Assembly (NCBI RefSeq): GCF_014851685.1
Contig: NZ_JACVAC010000010.1
Span: 1-64,000, forward strand
Origin: Pseudomonas sp. PDM05
GTDB lineage: Bacteria; Pseudomonadota; Gammaproteobacteria; Pseudomonadales; Pseudomonadaceae
Direction of reading: 5' to 3'
Length of the DNA stretch: 64,000 nt
This document shows, piece after piece, positions 50,143 through 59,220 of this stretch. A model generated the notes under the pieces. That model worked only from the letters and a program-made list of their open reading frames with translations. It did not search any database and was not told the DNA's origin. Both the position numbers and the translations under genes were made by a program. The number at the start of each line of letters is the position of its first letter. Within the stretch, counting starts at the first letter, position 1.

Positions 50143-51993
50143 ATGTCCGGAAAAGCGCAACAGCAGTCTCGTATCAAAGAGTTGATCACCCTTGGTCGTG
50201 AGCAGAAGTATCTGACTTACGCAGAGGTCAACGACCACCTGCCTGAGGATATTTCAGATCCTGAGCAGGTGGAAGACATCATCCGCATGATTAACGACAT
50301 GGGGATCCCCGTACACGAGAGTGCTCCGGATGCGGACGCCCTTATGTTGGCCGACGCCGATACCGACGAGGCAGCCGCTGAAGAAGCCGCTGCCGCGCTG
50401 GCTGCGGTGGAGACCGACATCGGTCGCACGACTGACCCTGTGCGCATGTATATGCGTGAAATGGGTACCGTCGAGTTGCTGACACGCGAAGGCGAAATCG
50501 AAATCGCCAAGCGTATTGAAGAGGGTATCCGTGAAGTGATGGGCGCAATCGCGCACTTCCCTGGCACGGTTGACCACATTCTCTCCGAGTACACTCGCGT
50601 CACCACCGAAGGTGGTCGCCTGTCCGACGTCTTGAGCGGTTACATCGACCCGGACGACGGCATTGCGCCGCCTGCCGCCGAAATACCGCCGCCTGTCGAT
50701 GCAAAAGCGGCGAAAGCTGACGACGATTCCGAAGACGACGATGCTGAAGCCAGCAGCGACGACGAAGAAGAAGTCGAAAGCGGCCCGGACCCGATCGTCG
50801 CTGCCCAGCGTTTCGGGGCGGTTTCCGATCAAATGGAAATCACCCGCAAGGCATTGAAGAAGCACGGTCGCACCAACAAGCAGGCCATTGCCGAACTGTT
50901 GGCCCTGGCCGAGCTGTTCATGCCGATCAAGCTGGTGCCGAAGCAATTCGAAGGCCTGGTTGAACGCGTTCGTAGCGCCCTTGAGCGTCTGCGTGCACAA
51001 GAGCGTGCGATCATGCAGCTCTGTGTCCGTGATGCGCGCATGCCGCGTACCGACTTCCTGCGCCAGTTCCCGGGCAACGAAGTTGACGAAAGCTGGTCCG
51101 ACGCACTGGCCAAAGGCAAGGCGAAGTACGCTGAAGCCATTGGTCGCCTGCAACCGGACATCATCCGCTGCCAGCAGAAGCTGACCGCGCTTGAAACCGA
51201 GACCGGCCTGACAATTGCCGAGATCAAGGACATCAACCGTCGCATGTCGATCGGTGAGGCCAAGGCCCGCCGCGCGAAGAAAGAGATGGTTGAAGCGAAC
51301 TTGCGTCTGGTGATCTCCATCGCCAAGAAGTACACCAACCGTGGCTTGCAATTCCTCGACCTGATCCAGGAAGGCAACATCGGCTTGATGAAGGCTGTGG
51401 ACAAGTTCGAATACCGTCGCGGCTACAAGTTCTCGACTTATGCCACCTGGTGGATCCGTCAGGCGATCACTCGCTCGATCGCCGACCAGGCCCGCACCAT
51501 CCGTATTCCGGTGCACATGATCGAGACCATCAACAAGCTCAACCGCATTTCCCGGCAGATGTTGCAGGAAATGGGTCGCGAACCGACCCCGGAAGAGTTG
51601 GGCGAACGCATGGAAATGCCTGAGGATAAAATCCGCAAGGTATTGAAGATCGCTAAAGAGCCGATCTCCATGGAAACCCCGATCGGTGATGACGAAGACT
51701 CCCATCTGGGTGACTTCATCGAAGACTCGACCATGCAGTCGCCAATCGATGTCGCCACCGTTGAGAGCCTCAAGGAAGCGACTCGCGACGTACTGTCCGG
51801 CCTCACTGCCCGTGAAGCCAAGGTACTGCGCATGCGTTTCGGCATCGACATGAATACCGACCACACCCTTGAGGAAGTCGGTAAGCAGTTTGACGTGACC
51901 CGCGAGCGGATCCGTCAGATCGAAGCCAAGGCGTTGCGCAAGTTGCGCCACCCGACGCGAAGCGAGCACCTGCGCTCCTTCCTCGACGAGTGA
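50143..51993 (+). CDS. rpoD: RNA polymerase primary sigma factor RpoD (sigma-70)
   Basis: RpoD directs RNA polymerase to housekeeping promoters. The 616-residue protein has region 1.1 at the N-terminus, region 1.2 (PVRMYMREMG), an acidic nonconserved insert (about 180-210, rich in Asp and Glu) and regions 2.1-2.4 (KFEYRRGYKFSTYATWWIRQ). Regions 3 and 4 follow, with the -35-binding helix (TLEEVGKQFDVTRERIRQIE). It ends at a strong terminator. Confidence 0.97.
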   Translation: MSGKAQQQSRIKELITLGREQKYLTYAEVNDHLPEDISDPEQVEDIIRMINDMGIPVHESAPDADALMLADADTDEAAAEEAAAALAAVETDIGRTTDPVRMYMREMGTVELLTREGEIEIAKRIEEGIREVMGAIAHFPGTVDHILSEYTRVTTEGGRLSDVLSGYIDPDDGIAPPAAEIPPPVDAKAAKADDDSEDDDAEASSDDEEEVESGPDPIVAAQRFGAVSDQMEITRKALKKHGRTNKQAIAELLALAELFMPIKLVPKQFEGLVERVRSALERLRAQERAIMQLCVRDARMPRTDFLRQFPGNEVDESWSDALAKGKAKYAEAIGRLQPDIIRCQQKLTALETETGLTIAEIKDINRRMSIGEAKARRAKKEMVEANLRLVISIAKKYTNRGLQFLDLIQEGNIGLMKAVDKFEYRRGYKFSTYATWWIRQAITRSIADQARTIRIPVHMIETINKLNRISRQMLQEMGREPTPEELGERMEMPEDKIRKVLKIAKEPISMETPIGDDEDSHLGDFIEDSTMQSPIDVATVESLKEATRDVLSGLTAREAKVLRMRFGIDMNTDHTLEEVGKQFDVTRERIRQIEAKALRKLRHPTRSEHLRSFLDE

Positions 51994-52000
51994 TACCAGA

Positions 52001-52030
52001 ACCCCCGGCCCAGGCCGGGGGTTTTGTTTT
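52001..52030 (+). terminator. Intrinsic terminator of rpoD
   Basis: A 10-bp GC-rich inverted repeat (52001-52010 with 52013-52022) is followed by TTTGTTTT. It lies eight bases after the rpoD stop and closes the rpsU-dnaG-rpoD block. Confidence 0.9.
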
Positions 52031-52115
52031 CTACAGCAAAAAATCCCGCGCAACCCCCCTCCCCCGCAATGCCCGTCTACACTCGAACCATTCCCCGTGC
52101 CATAACGAGACCGTT

Positions 52116-55100
52116 ATGCCCAGATTGCCGACCGTGTTACTGCTGTCGCTGCTGACCTGGACCGCAACGGCTGGCGCGTTGACTCTTAGCGATGATGAGC
52201 GTGGCTGGCTAGCGGACCATCAGGAACTGCGGCTGGGGGTGGATGCGTCATGGCCACCCTTCGAATACCGTGATGAAAATAGCCACTACCAGGGCCTGGC
52301 CGCCGACTATGTGCGCCTGATCCAGGACCGCCTGGGCGTCAGGATCAAATTGATCGAACCCGCAAGCTGGAGCGCGGTGCTCGAGCAGGCCCGAAACAAC
52401 CAGCTCGACCTGCTGCCCGGTGTCATGTCCACGCCTGAACGCCAGAGCTACATGGCCTTCACGCGCCCGTACCTGGACTTCCCCATCGTGATCCTGGCCC
52501 ATGAGGGTGGCGCCCAGCCGCGCAACCTCAAGGATCTCTACGGGCTGAAGATTGCCGTGGTGGAAAATTACGCCCCCCACGAACTGCTCCGCACCCACCA
52601 CCCCGACCTGAATCTGGTGGCCATGCCCAACGTCAGCTCGACGCTACAAGCGCTGGCCACCGACGAAGTGGATGCCGTGGTCGGCGACCTCGCATCCAGC
52701 GTCTGGAGCCTGCGCCAGCTGAAACTCGACGGTCTGTACGTCAGCGGCGAAACGCCCTACCGCTACCAACTGGCGATGGGCGTGCCGCGTGACAACAAGA
52801 TGCTGGTCGGCATCCTCGATAAAGTCCTGGCCGACCTCAGCCCGGACGAAACCGATGCCATCCAGCAACACTGGGTCGGCAGCATTACCGATCACCGCGC
52901 ATTCTGGACTGACCTGCTGACCTACGGCCTGCCCGCAGTGCTGCTGCTGAGCACCGTTTTGGCCATCGTGATTCGGATCAATCGCCGGCTCAGTTCGGAA
53001 ATTTCCCGCCGCGTGGCGCTCGAACAAGAACTGCGCAGCAGCGAATACCACTACCGCGGCCTGGTAGAGAGCCTGTCGGCTATCGCCTGGGAAGCCAGCA
53101 TCATCGATTTCACCTACAGCTACGTCTCCCCCCACGCCGAAGAACTGCTGGGGTACCCGCGTGCCCATTGGCTGATCCCGGGCTTCTGGCGCAACATCAT
53201 CCACCCTGCCGACCTGACACGCGCCGAAACCTATTGCCATCGCGAAACCAGCGCCAACCGCGACCACAGCGTCGATTACCGCGTCATCACCGCCGACGGC
53301 CGCTGCCTGTGGGTGCGCGACATCGTCAGCCTCATAGAGCATGGCCACGAGCCCGTGTTGCGCGGCCTGATGATCGACATCAGCGAAGCCAAACGCACTG
53401 AAGAAGCGCTGCAACTGTCCGAGCAAAAGTTTGCCTCGGTGTTCCAGCAATGCCCGGACATACTCGTGATCGCCCGTCTGTCCGACGGCTGCCTGCTGGA
53501 GGTGAACAAGGCCTTCGAGGATCAGGTCGGCCTGAGCGCCGAGGAAGTAGTGGGTAAAACCGGCACGGCGTTGAACATCTGGGGCTACGAGGGCGCCGGC
53601 CCGGATCTGCTGAAACGGGTGCAGACCTCCAGCATCCGCAACCTGGAGATGCCCTTTCGGCGCAGCAACGGCCAAGTCTTCACCGGCCTGATTTCCGCCG
53701 AGCCGTTCCAGCTCGACACCATCGAAGCCATCGTCGTGGTCGTGCGCGATATTTCCCAGCTCAAGGAAACCCAGCAGCAGTTGCAAACCTCGGAAGAGAA
53801 GTTCGCCAAGGCATTCCATGCCTCCCCCGACGGTTTGCTGCTGAGCCGTCAACGCGATGGCCTGCTGATCGAAGTGAACGATGGTTTCAGCCGCATTACC
53901 GGCTTCGCCAGCGCCACCTCCATCGATAAGTCCGCCTTGGACCTGGGCATCTGGGTCGACCTCAACGAACGCAAAAACATGCTGGAGATGATGCAGCGCG
54001 ACGGCTTTGTCCGCGATTTCATCTGCCATATCCGCCGCAGTGATGGGCAAGTCCGCCTCTGTGAATTGTCCAGCCGCCCACTGCCAATCGGCGACGACGA
54101 CTGCATGCTCACCATTGCCCGCGACATTACCGAACGCCAGCTGATGCAGGAAAAACTGCAACAAGCCGCAACGGTCTTCGAAAGCACTGCCGAGGGCGTG
54201 CTGATCACCGACACGCAGCAGAACATCAGCGCCGTCAACCGCGCCTTCAGCGAGATCACCGGTTACAGCGAAGCCGAAGCCTTGGGCCAGACACCACGCA
54301 TGCTCGCCTCGGGCCTGCACGACAGCGCCTTCTATGCCGCGATGTGGCATCAGTTGACCGCCCACGGGCATTGGCAAGGCGAGATCTCCAACCGCCGCAA
54401 GAATGGCGAGCCGTACCCCAGCTGGCTGACCATCAGCGCCGTACGCAACCGCGACCAGTTGATCACGCACTTCGTCGCCGTGTTTGCCGACATTTCCAGC
54501 CTCAAACTGGCCCAGGCCCGCCTCGACTACCAGGCACACCACGACCCGCTGACCGGCCTGCCAAACCGCACGCTGTTTGAAAACCGACTGCAGGCCGCCC
54601 TCAACGGCCATCAGGAAACCGGCAAACAGGGCGCCGTGCTGTTTCTCGACCTGGACCGTTTCAAGCACATCAACGACAGCCTCGGCCACCCCGTTGGCGA
54701 CCTGCTGCTCAAGGACATTGCCGTACGCCTCAAGGAACAACTGCGTGACATCGACACCGTCGCCCGCCTCGGTGGCGATGAATTCATCATCCTGCTGCCG
54801 GGCCTGCAACATGCCAGCGACGCCGAACACCTCGCAAACAAGCTGCTGGCGTGCTTCACCCTACCGTTCCAGGCCGGCGAACATGAGTTCTTCATCAGCG
54901 CCAGCATCGGCACCAGCCTGTATCCCCAGGACGGCACCGACGTCGCCACTCTGGTCAAGAACGCCGACGCCGCGATGTACCGCTCCAAGGCCAAGGGCCG
55001 CAACCGGGTAGAGAGCTACACCCGCGACCTCACCGCCCAGGCCAACGAGCGCGTGGCCCTGGAACACGAACTGCGCCGCGCCATCGAACGCGACGAACTG

Positions 55101-55859
55101 AGCCTGTGCTACCAACCCAAGCGCAGCCTGGCGACACAAGAACTGATCGGCGCCGAAGCACTGATCCGCTGGCGTCACCCGACCTTCGGCGAAGTGCCGC
55201 CCGAACACTTCATCGCCCTCGCCGAAGAGAACGGCATGATCCTGCAGATCGGCGACTGGGTACTGGAACAGGCCTGCCGCCAAATGCACGCCTGGCAAGG
55301 CACCTTCGATGACTTCGGTACACTCTCGGTCAACCTCGCCGGCGCGCAACTGCGTCACCCCAACCTGCTGTCACGCATCGAACAACTGTTGCACGACTAC
55401 CACCTCACACCCGGCTGCCTGCAACTGGAGATCACCGAAAACTTCATCATGAGCCAGGCTGAAGAAGCGCTGGAGGTCCTGCACCAACTCAAGCACCTGG
55501 GCGTGCAGCTGGCGATCGACGACTTCGGCACAGGTTATTCATCCCTCAGCTACCTCAAGCGGCTGCCGCTGGACTTCCTGAAAATCGACCAATCCTTCGT
55601 CCGCGGCCTGCCCGACGACCCCCACGACGCTGCAATCGTGCGCGCCATCATCGCCCTGGGCCACAGCATGCAATTCACCATCATCGCCGAGGGCGTGGAA
55701 AACTCCGCGCAACAGGCATTCCTTGCCGCCGAGGGCTGCGAACAGATGCAAGGCTACATCGTCAGCCTGCCCCTGCCGCCCGAACTGTTCGCAGCTACAT
55801 TCCTTCGTATGAGGGCTGAGGATTTTTCGGATAGCACAGTGGAGAAACCGTCGTTATAA
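52116..55859 (+). CDS. rmcA: Cyclic-di-GMP signalling protein RmcA (SBP-PAS-GGDEF-EAL)
   Basis: This is a membrane sensor that modulates cyclic-di-GMP. The 1247-residue protein has a signal peptide (about 1-20), a periplasmic SBP_bac_3 domain (about 30-255) and one membrane segment (about 266-288). About four PAS domains (about 310-810) follow, then GGDEF at 886-890 and EAL at 1014-1016. Both motifs are intact. The domain layout and place after rpoD match P. aeruginosa RmcA (PA0575), a redox-responsive phosphodiesterase reported to bind arginine. The ATG at 52116 begins the signal peptide. The frame upstream overlaps the terminator. Its stop codon overlaps a TATAAT. Confidence 0.85.
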   Translation: MPRLPTVLLLSLLTWTATAGALTLSDDERGWLADHQELRLGVDASWPPFEYRDENSHYQGLAADYVRLIQDRLGVRIKLIEPASWSAVLEQARNNQLDLLPGVMSTPERQSYMAFTRPYLDFPIVILAHEGGAQPRNLKDLYGLKIAVVENYAPHELLRTHHPDLNLVAMPNVSSTLQALATDEVDAVVGDLASSVWSLRQLKLDGLYVSGETPYRYQLAMGVPRDNKMLVGILDKVLADLSPDETDAIQQHWVGSITDHRAFWTDLLTYGLPAVLLLSTVLAIVIRINRRLSSEISRRVALEQELRSSEYHYRGLVESLSAIAWEASIIDFTYSYVSPHAEELLGYPRAHWLIPGFWRNIIHPADLTRAETYCHRETSANRDHSVDYRVITADGRCLWVRDIVSLIEHGHEPVLRGLMIDISEAKRTEEALQLSEQKFASVFQQCPDILVIARLSDGCLLEVNKAFEDQVGLSAEEVVGKTGTALNIWGYEGAGPDLLKRVQTSSIRNLEMPFRRSNGQVFTGLISAEPFQLDTIEAIVVVVRDISQLKETQQQLQTSEEKFAKAFHASPDGLLLSRQRDGLLIEVNDGFSRITGFASATSIDKSALDLGIWVDLNERKNMLEMMQRDGFVRDFICHIRRSDGQVRLCELSSRPLPIGDDDCMLTIARDITERQLMQEKLQQAATVFESTAEGVLITDTQQNISAVNRAFSEITGYSEAEALGQTPRMLASGLHDSAFYAAMWHQLTAHGHWQGEISNRRKNGEPYPSWLTISAVRNRDQLITHFVAVFADISSLKLAQARLDYQAHHDPLTGLPNRTLFENRLQAALNGHQETGKQGAVLFLDLDRFKHINDSLGHPVGDLLLKDIAVRLKEQLRDIDTVARLGGDEFIILLPGLQHASDAEHLANKLLACFTLPFQAGEHEFFISASIGTSLYPQDGTDVATLVKNADAAMYRSKAKGRNRVESYTRDLTAQANERVALEHELRRAIERDELSLCYQPKRSLATQELIGAEALIRWRHPTFGEVPPEHFIALAEENGMILQIGDWVLEQACRQMHAWQGTFDDFGTLSVNLAGAQLRHPNLLSRIEQLLHDYHLTPGCLQLEITENFIMSQAEEALEVLHQLKHLGVQLAIDDFGTGYSSLSYLKRLPLDFLKIDQSFVRGLPDDPHDAAIVRAIIALGHSMQFTIIAEGVENSAQQAFLAAEGCEQMQGYIVSLPLPPELFAATFLRMRAEDFSDSTVEKPSL

Positions 55860-55860
55860 T
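55855..55860 (+). promoter_or_regulatory. -10 box of the tRNA-Ile2 gene
   Basis: TATAAT lies 15 nt before the tRNA and is followed by a GC-rich discriminator (CCGCGACC). The TAA stop of rmcA is embedded in it. No clear -35 match is visible at the usual distance. Confidence 0.5.
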
Positions 55861-55874
55861 CCGCGACCTGTTTA

Positions 55875-55951
55875 GGGCCTATAGCTCAGTTGGTCAGAGC
55901 AGAGGACTCATAATCCTTTGGTCCACGGTTCAAGTCCGTGTGGGCCCACCA
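55875..55951 (+). tRNA. tRNA-Ile2 (CAU anticodon, lysidine-modified)
   Basis: The 77-nt cloverleaf has acceptor stem GGGCCTA paired with TGGGCCC and an encoded 3' CCA. The anticodon loop CTCATAA gives CAU, which is shared by Met and Ile2 tRNAs. The acceptor pairs C4-G69 and C5-G68, known determinants for lysidine synthetase TilS, favour Ile2. So does the T arm with TTCAAGT, as in E. coli ileX. It would decode AUA after modification. Older annotation might call it tRNA-Met. Confidence 0.85.
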
Positions 55952-55956
55952 ACTCC

Positions 55957-55980
55957 AAAGCCGCGCATTGCGCGGCTTTT
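55957..55980 (+). terminator. Intrinsic terminator after tRNA-Ile2
   Basis: A perfect 10-bp stem (55957-55966 with 55970-55979) and 3-base loop are followed by a short T run, six bases past the tRNA 3' end. Confidence 0.85.
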
Positions 55981-56082
55981 GTGTGTCTGGCCGAGTGGTT
56001 TGCCAGCCAGCCCAGGCGAATAAATCGACGAAAGTGTGTAAAAAGCGTCCACACTCCATCGCTCACCTACTGGAGCCTCCCC

Positions 56083-56529
56083 TTGCCTGCCCTAGACGAA
56101 ATCGACCGCCAACTGATCGCCGCCCTGCAAATCAACGCGCGCGAAAGCGTGGCCATGCTGGCCCGCCAGTTGGGGATCGCGCGCACCACGGTGACGTCGC
56201 GCCTGGCGCGCCTGGAAAAGACCCAGGTGATCACAGGTTACGGTGTACGCCTCGGCCAACGGGTGGCGGGCGGTGGTTTGCAGGCTTATGTGGGGATCAC
56301 CGTCCAGCCGCGCTCCGGCAAGGAAGTGCTGCGCCGACTGAGTGCGATGGCCCAGGTCCAGCAGTTGTGCGCCGTGAGCGGCGAGTTCGATTACGTGGCC
56401 TGGCTGCGCACCGACTCGCCGGAGCAGCTCGACCAGTTGCTCGACCAGATCGGCAGCGTCGATGGCGTCGAGAAGACCACTACTTCGATCATCCTCAGTA
56501 ACAAATTGGATCGCGGCCAGCCAGTCTGA
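56083..56529 (+). CDS. Lrp/AsnC family transcriptional regulator
   Basis: This is a probable regulator of the adjacent lysine-degradation genes. The 148-residue protein has an N-terminal helix-turn-helix (about 20-45, ESVAMLARQLGIARTTVTSRL) and a C-terminal RAM ligand-binding domain. The best start is a TTG at 56083 with GGAG eight bases upstream, giving the usual MPALDEIDRQLI. The frame is open back to the tRNA, but those residues are unrelated to the family. A Lrp-type gene precedes davBA in P. putida as well, supporting local control by lysine or a product. Confidence 0.85.
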   Translation: MPALDEIDRQLIAALQINARESVAMLARQLGIARTTVTSRLARLEKTQVITGYGVRLGQRVAGGGLQAYVGITVQPRSGKEVLRRLSAMAQVQQLCAVSGEFDYVAWLRTDSPEQLDQLLDQIGSVDGVEKTTTSIILSNKLDRGQPV

Positions 56530-56628
56530 CCACCCGCTTCGTCACTCTGACTAAAAACAATTCATTCCGACGACACTTTGCGTCTTATTAACGAACGCTA
56601 CGCTCCCTAAACTGGCTGCCATCTTTTC

Positions 56629-56635
56629 CTATACT
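56629..56635 (+). promoter_or_regulatory. Sigma-S-like -10 box before davB
   Basis: CTATACT lies 40 nt before the davB start and equals the sigma-S -10 consensus. No strong -35 is present. A small hairpin (GCGGG/CCCGC, about 56638-56653) lies just downstream in the leader. Confidence 0.35.
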
Positions 56636-56675
56636 CAGCGGGACGTGCCCCGCCGAGTCGCCAGCCAGGTCAGCC

Positions 56676-58367
56676 ATGAACACATTCAACAAAAACAATC
56701 GCCACCCTGCAGACGGTAAAAAACCCATCACCATCTTTGGCCCGGACTTTCCGTTCGCCTTCGATGACTGGATCGAACACCCCGCCGGCCTGGGCAGCAT
56801 TCCCGCCGCCAACCATGGCGCCGAAGTAGCGATTGTCGGCGCGGGCATCGCCGGTCTGGTGGCCGCTTACGAACTGATGAAGCTGGGCCTCAAGCCGGTG
56901 GTGTACGAAGCCTCGAAAATGGGCGGGCGCTTGCGCTCCCAGGCGTTTGAAGGCGCCGAAGGCATCATCGCCGAGCTGGGCGGCATGCGCTTCCCGGTGT
57001 CGTCCACCGCGTTCTACCACTACGTCGACAAGCTCGGCCTGGAAACCAAACCCTTCCCCAACCCGTTGACGCCAGCGTCCGGCAGCACGGTGATCGACCT
57101 CGAAGGCCAGACCCATTACGCACAAAAGCTGTCGGACTTGCCGGCGTTGTTCCAGGAAGTTGCCGACGCCTGGGCCGATGCCCTGGAGGCCGGCTCGCAG
57201 TTCGGTGACATCCAGCAAGCCATCCGCGACCGTGACGTACCACGCCTCAAGGCGCTGTGGAACAAGCTCGTACCGTTGTGGGACGACCGCACGTTCTACG
57301 ACTTCGTCGCCACCTCCAAGGCGTTCGCCAAGTTGTCGTTCCTGCACCGTGAAGTCTTCGGCCAGGTCGGTTTCGGCACAGGTGGCTGGGACTCGGACTT
57401 CCCCAACTCGATGCTGGAAATCTTCCGCGTGGTGATGACTAACTGCGATGACCACCAGCACCTCGTGGTCGGTGGCGTGGCCCAAGTGCCCATGGGCATC
57501 TGGCGCCATGTACCGGAGCGCTGCGCCCATTGGCCGGCGGGCACCAGCCTCAGTTCGCTGCACCGCGGCGCGCCACGGGCCGGGGTCAAGCGCATTGCCC
57601 ACGCCGACGGTGGCCGCTTCGCCGTCACCGACAACTACGGCGACACCCGCGAATACGCCGCCGTCCTGACCACCTGCCAGAGCTGGCTGCTGACCACCCA
57701 GATCGAATGTGACGAAAGCCTGTTCTCACAAAAAATGTGGATGGCCCTCGACCGCACGCGCTACATGCAGTCCTCGAAAACCTTCGTGATGGTCGACCGC
57801 CCCTTCTGGAAAGACAAAGACCCGGAAACCGGTCGCGACCTGATGAGCATGACCCTCACCGATCGCCTGACCCGTGGCACCTACCTGTTCGACAACGGTG
57901 ACGACAAGCCGGGGGTGATCTGCCTGTCCTACGCGTGGATGAGCGACGCGCTGAAAATGCTCCCGCAACCCATCGACAAACGCGTGAAGCTGGCCCTCGA
58001 CGCCCTGAAGAAGATCTACCCGAAAGTCGACATCAAGGCGCGCATCATCGGCGACCCGATCACCGTATCCTGGGAAGCCGACCCGCATTTCCTCGGGGCC
58101 TTCAAAGGCGCGCTGCCCGGTCACTATCGCTACAACCAGCGTATGTATGCGCACTTCATGCAGAAGGACATGCCCGCCGAACAGCGTGGGATCTTTATCG
58201 CCGGTGACGACGTTTCCTGGACACCGGCATGGGTAGAAGGCGCCGTGCAAACCTCGCTGAATGCTGTATGGGGCATCATGACCCACTTCGGCGGCAGCAC
58301 TCACCCCGAGAACCCGGGGCCAGGCGATGTGTTCGATGAAATCGGCCCGATTGCCCTGCCTGAGTAA
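56676..58367 (+). CDS. davB: L-lysine 2-monooxygenase DavB
   Basis: DavB oxidatively decarboxylates L-lysine to 5-aminopentanamide, using FAD and O2. The 563-residue flavin amine oxidase-family protein has the dinucleotide-binding GAGIAG (55-60) with E78 about 18 residues later. It also has the AELGGMRFP motif and a C-terminal flavin-contact segment in FIAGDDVSWTPAWVEGA. The sequence, the davA partner and the place between rpoD and pqqF match P. putida. A tryptophan 2-monooxygenase is the main alternative, but the partner gene argues for lysine. Confidence 0.9.
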   Translation: MNTFNKNNRHPADGKKPITIFGPDFPFAFDDWIEHPAGLGSIPAANHGAEVAIVGAGIAGLVAAYELMKLGLKPVVYEASKMGGRLRSQAFEGAEGIIAELGGMRFPVSSTAFYHYVDKLGLETKPFPNPLTPASGSTVIDLEGQTHYAQKLSDLPALFQEVADAWADALEAGSQFGDIQQAIRDRDVPRLKALWNKLVPLWDDRTFYDFVATSKAFAKLSFLHREVFGQVGFGTGGWDSDFPNSMLEIFRVVMTNCDDHQHLVVGGVAQVPMGIWRHVPERCAHWPAGTSLSSLHRGAPRAGVKRIAHADGGRFAVTDNYGDTREYAAVLTTCQSWLLTTQIECDESLFSQKMWMALDRTRYMQSSKTFVMVDRPFWKDKDPETGRDLMSMTLTDRLTRGTYLFDNGDDKPGVICLSYAWMSDALKMLPQPIDKRVKLALDALKKIYPKVDIKARIIGDPITVSWEADPHFLGAFKGALPGHYRYNQRMYAHFMQKDMPAEQRGIFIAGDDVSWTPAWVEGAVQTSLNAVWGIMTHFGGSTHPENPGPGDVFDEIGPIALPE

Positions 58368-58377
58368 GGAGTTGACC

Positions 58378-59172
58378 ATGCGTGTCGCCTTGTACCAATG
58401 CCCGCCGCTGCCACTGGATGTGGCCGGCAACCTGGCACGCCTGCACCAGCTGGCGCATGAAGCGTCCGGTGCGGATGTGCTGGTGTTGCCGGAAATGTTC
58501 CTCAGCGGCTACAACATCGGCGCCGAGGCGGTGGGGGCCTTGGCCGAGGCCCAGGATGGTCCGTCCGCGCAGAGAATTGCCGCGCTGGCGCAAAGTGCCG
58601 GGCTGGCAATTGTCTACGGCTACCCGGAGCGGGCCGACGACGGGCAGATCTACAACGCCGTGCAACTGATAGACGCCCACGGCCAGCGCCTGTGCAACTA
58701 CCGCAAGACGCATCTGTTTGGCGATCTGGATCACGGGATGTTCAGTGCCGGGGGCGATGACTTCCCGGTAGTGGAACTCAACGGTTGGAAGCTGGGCATG
58801 CTGATCTGCTACGACCTGGAATTCCCGGAAAACACCCGCCGCCTGGCCCTGGCCGGTGCCGAGCTGATCCTGGTGCCCACCGCGAACATGGTGCCGTTCG
58901 ACTTTGTCGCCGATGTCACCGTGCGAGCGCGGGCCTTCGAGAACCAATGCTACGTGGCCTACGCCAATTACTGCGGGCATGAAGGCGACATCCACTACTG
59001 CGGGCAAAGCAGTATTGCCGCGCCGGACGGCCAGCGCATTGCCCAGGCCGGACTGGATGAAGCGCTGATCATCGGCACGCTGGATCATCAATCGATCCTC
59101 ACCGCCCGCGCCGCCAACCACTACCTGCACGACCGCCGTCCCGAGCTGTACAGCGCGCTGCACAAGCCCTGA
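58378..59172 (+). CDS. davA: 5-aminopentanamidase DavA
   Basis: DavA hydrolyses 5-aminopentanamide to 5-aminovalerate and ammonia. The 264-residue nitrilase-superfamily protein has the catalytic triad E39, K110 and C144 (ICYDLEFPE). The ATG at 58378 has TAAGGAG upstream, 10 nt after davB. An earlier in-frame ATG lies inside davB. The later enzymes (aminovalerate aminotransferase and glutarate semialdehyde dehydrogenase) are not in this window. Confidence 0.9.
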   Translation: MRVALYQCPPLPLDVAGNLARLHQLAHEASGADVLVLPEMFLSGYNIGAEAVGALAEAQDGPSAQRIAALAQSAGLAIVYGYPERADDGQIYNAVQLIDAHGQRLCNYRKTHLFGDLDHGMFSAGGDDFPVVELNGWKLGMLICYDLEFPENTRRLALAGAELILVPTANMVPFDFVADVTVRARAFENQCYVAYANYCGHEGDIHYCGQSSIAAPDGQRIAQAGLDEALIIGTLDHQSILTARAANHYLHDRRPELYSALHKP

Positions 59173-59193
59173 CCTTGTGGGTTTGTTAGCATA

Positions 59194-59219
59194 GGCACTT
59201 CCTACGTTTCGGAAGTGCC
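59194..59219 (+). promoter_or_regulatory. Hairpin enclosing the pqqF ribosome-binding site
   Basis: A perfect 9-bp stem (GGCACTTCC 59194-59202 with GGAAGTGCC 59211-59219) and 8-base loop end one base before the pqqF ATG at 59221. The 3' arm contains GGAAG, the ribosome-binding site. With no T run after it, the structure looks more like a translational control element than a terminator. Confidence 0.6.
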
Positions 59220-59220
59220 C

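Noticed and set aside
55918..56082. N-terminal extension of the Lrp-type regulator into the tRNA
   Set aside because: The extra residues come from tRNA and terminator sequence. The TTG at 56083 has a proper ribosome-binding site and gives the family start.
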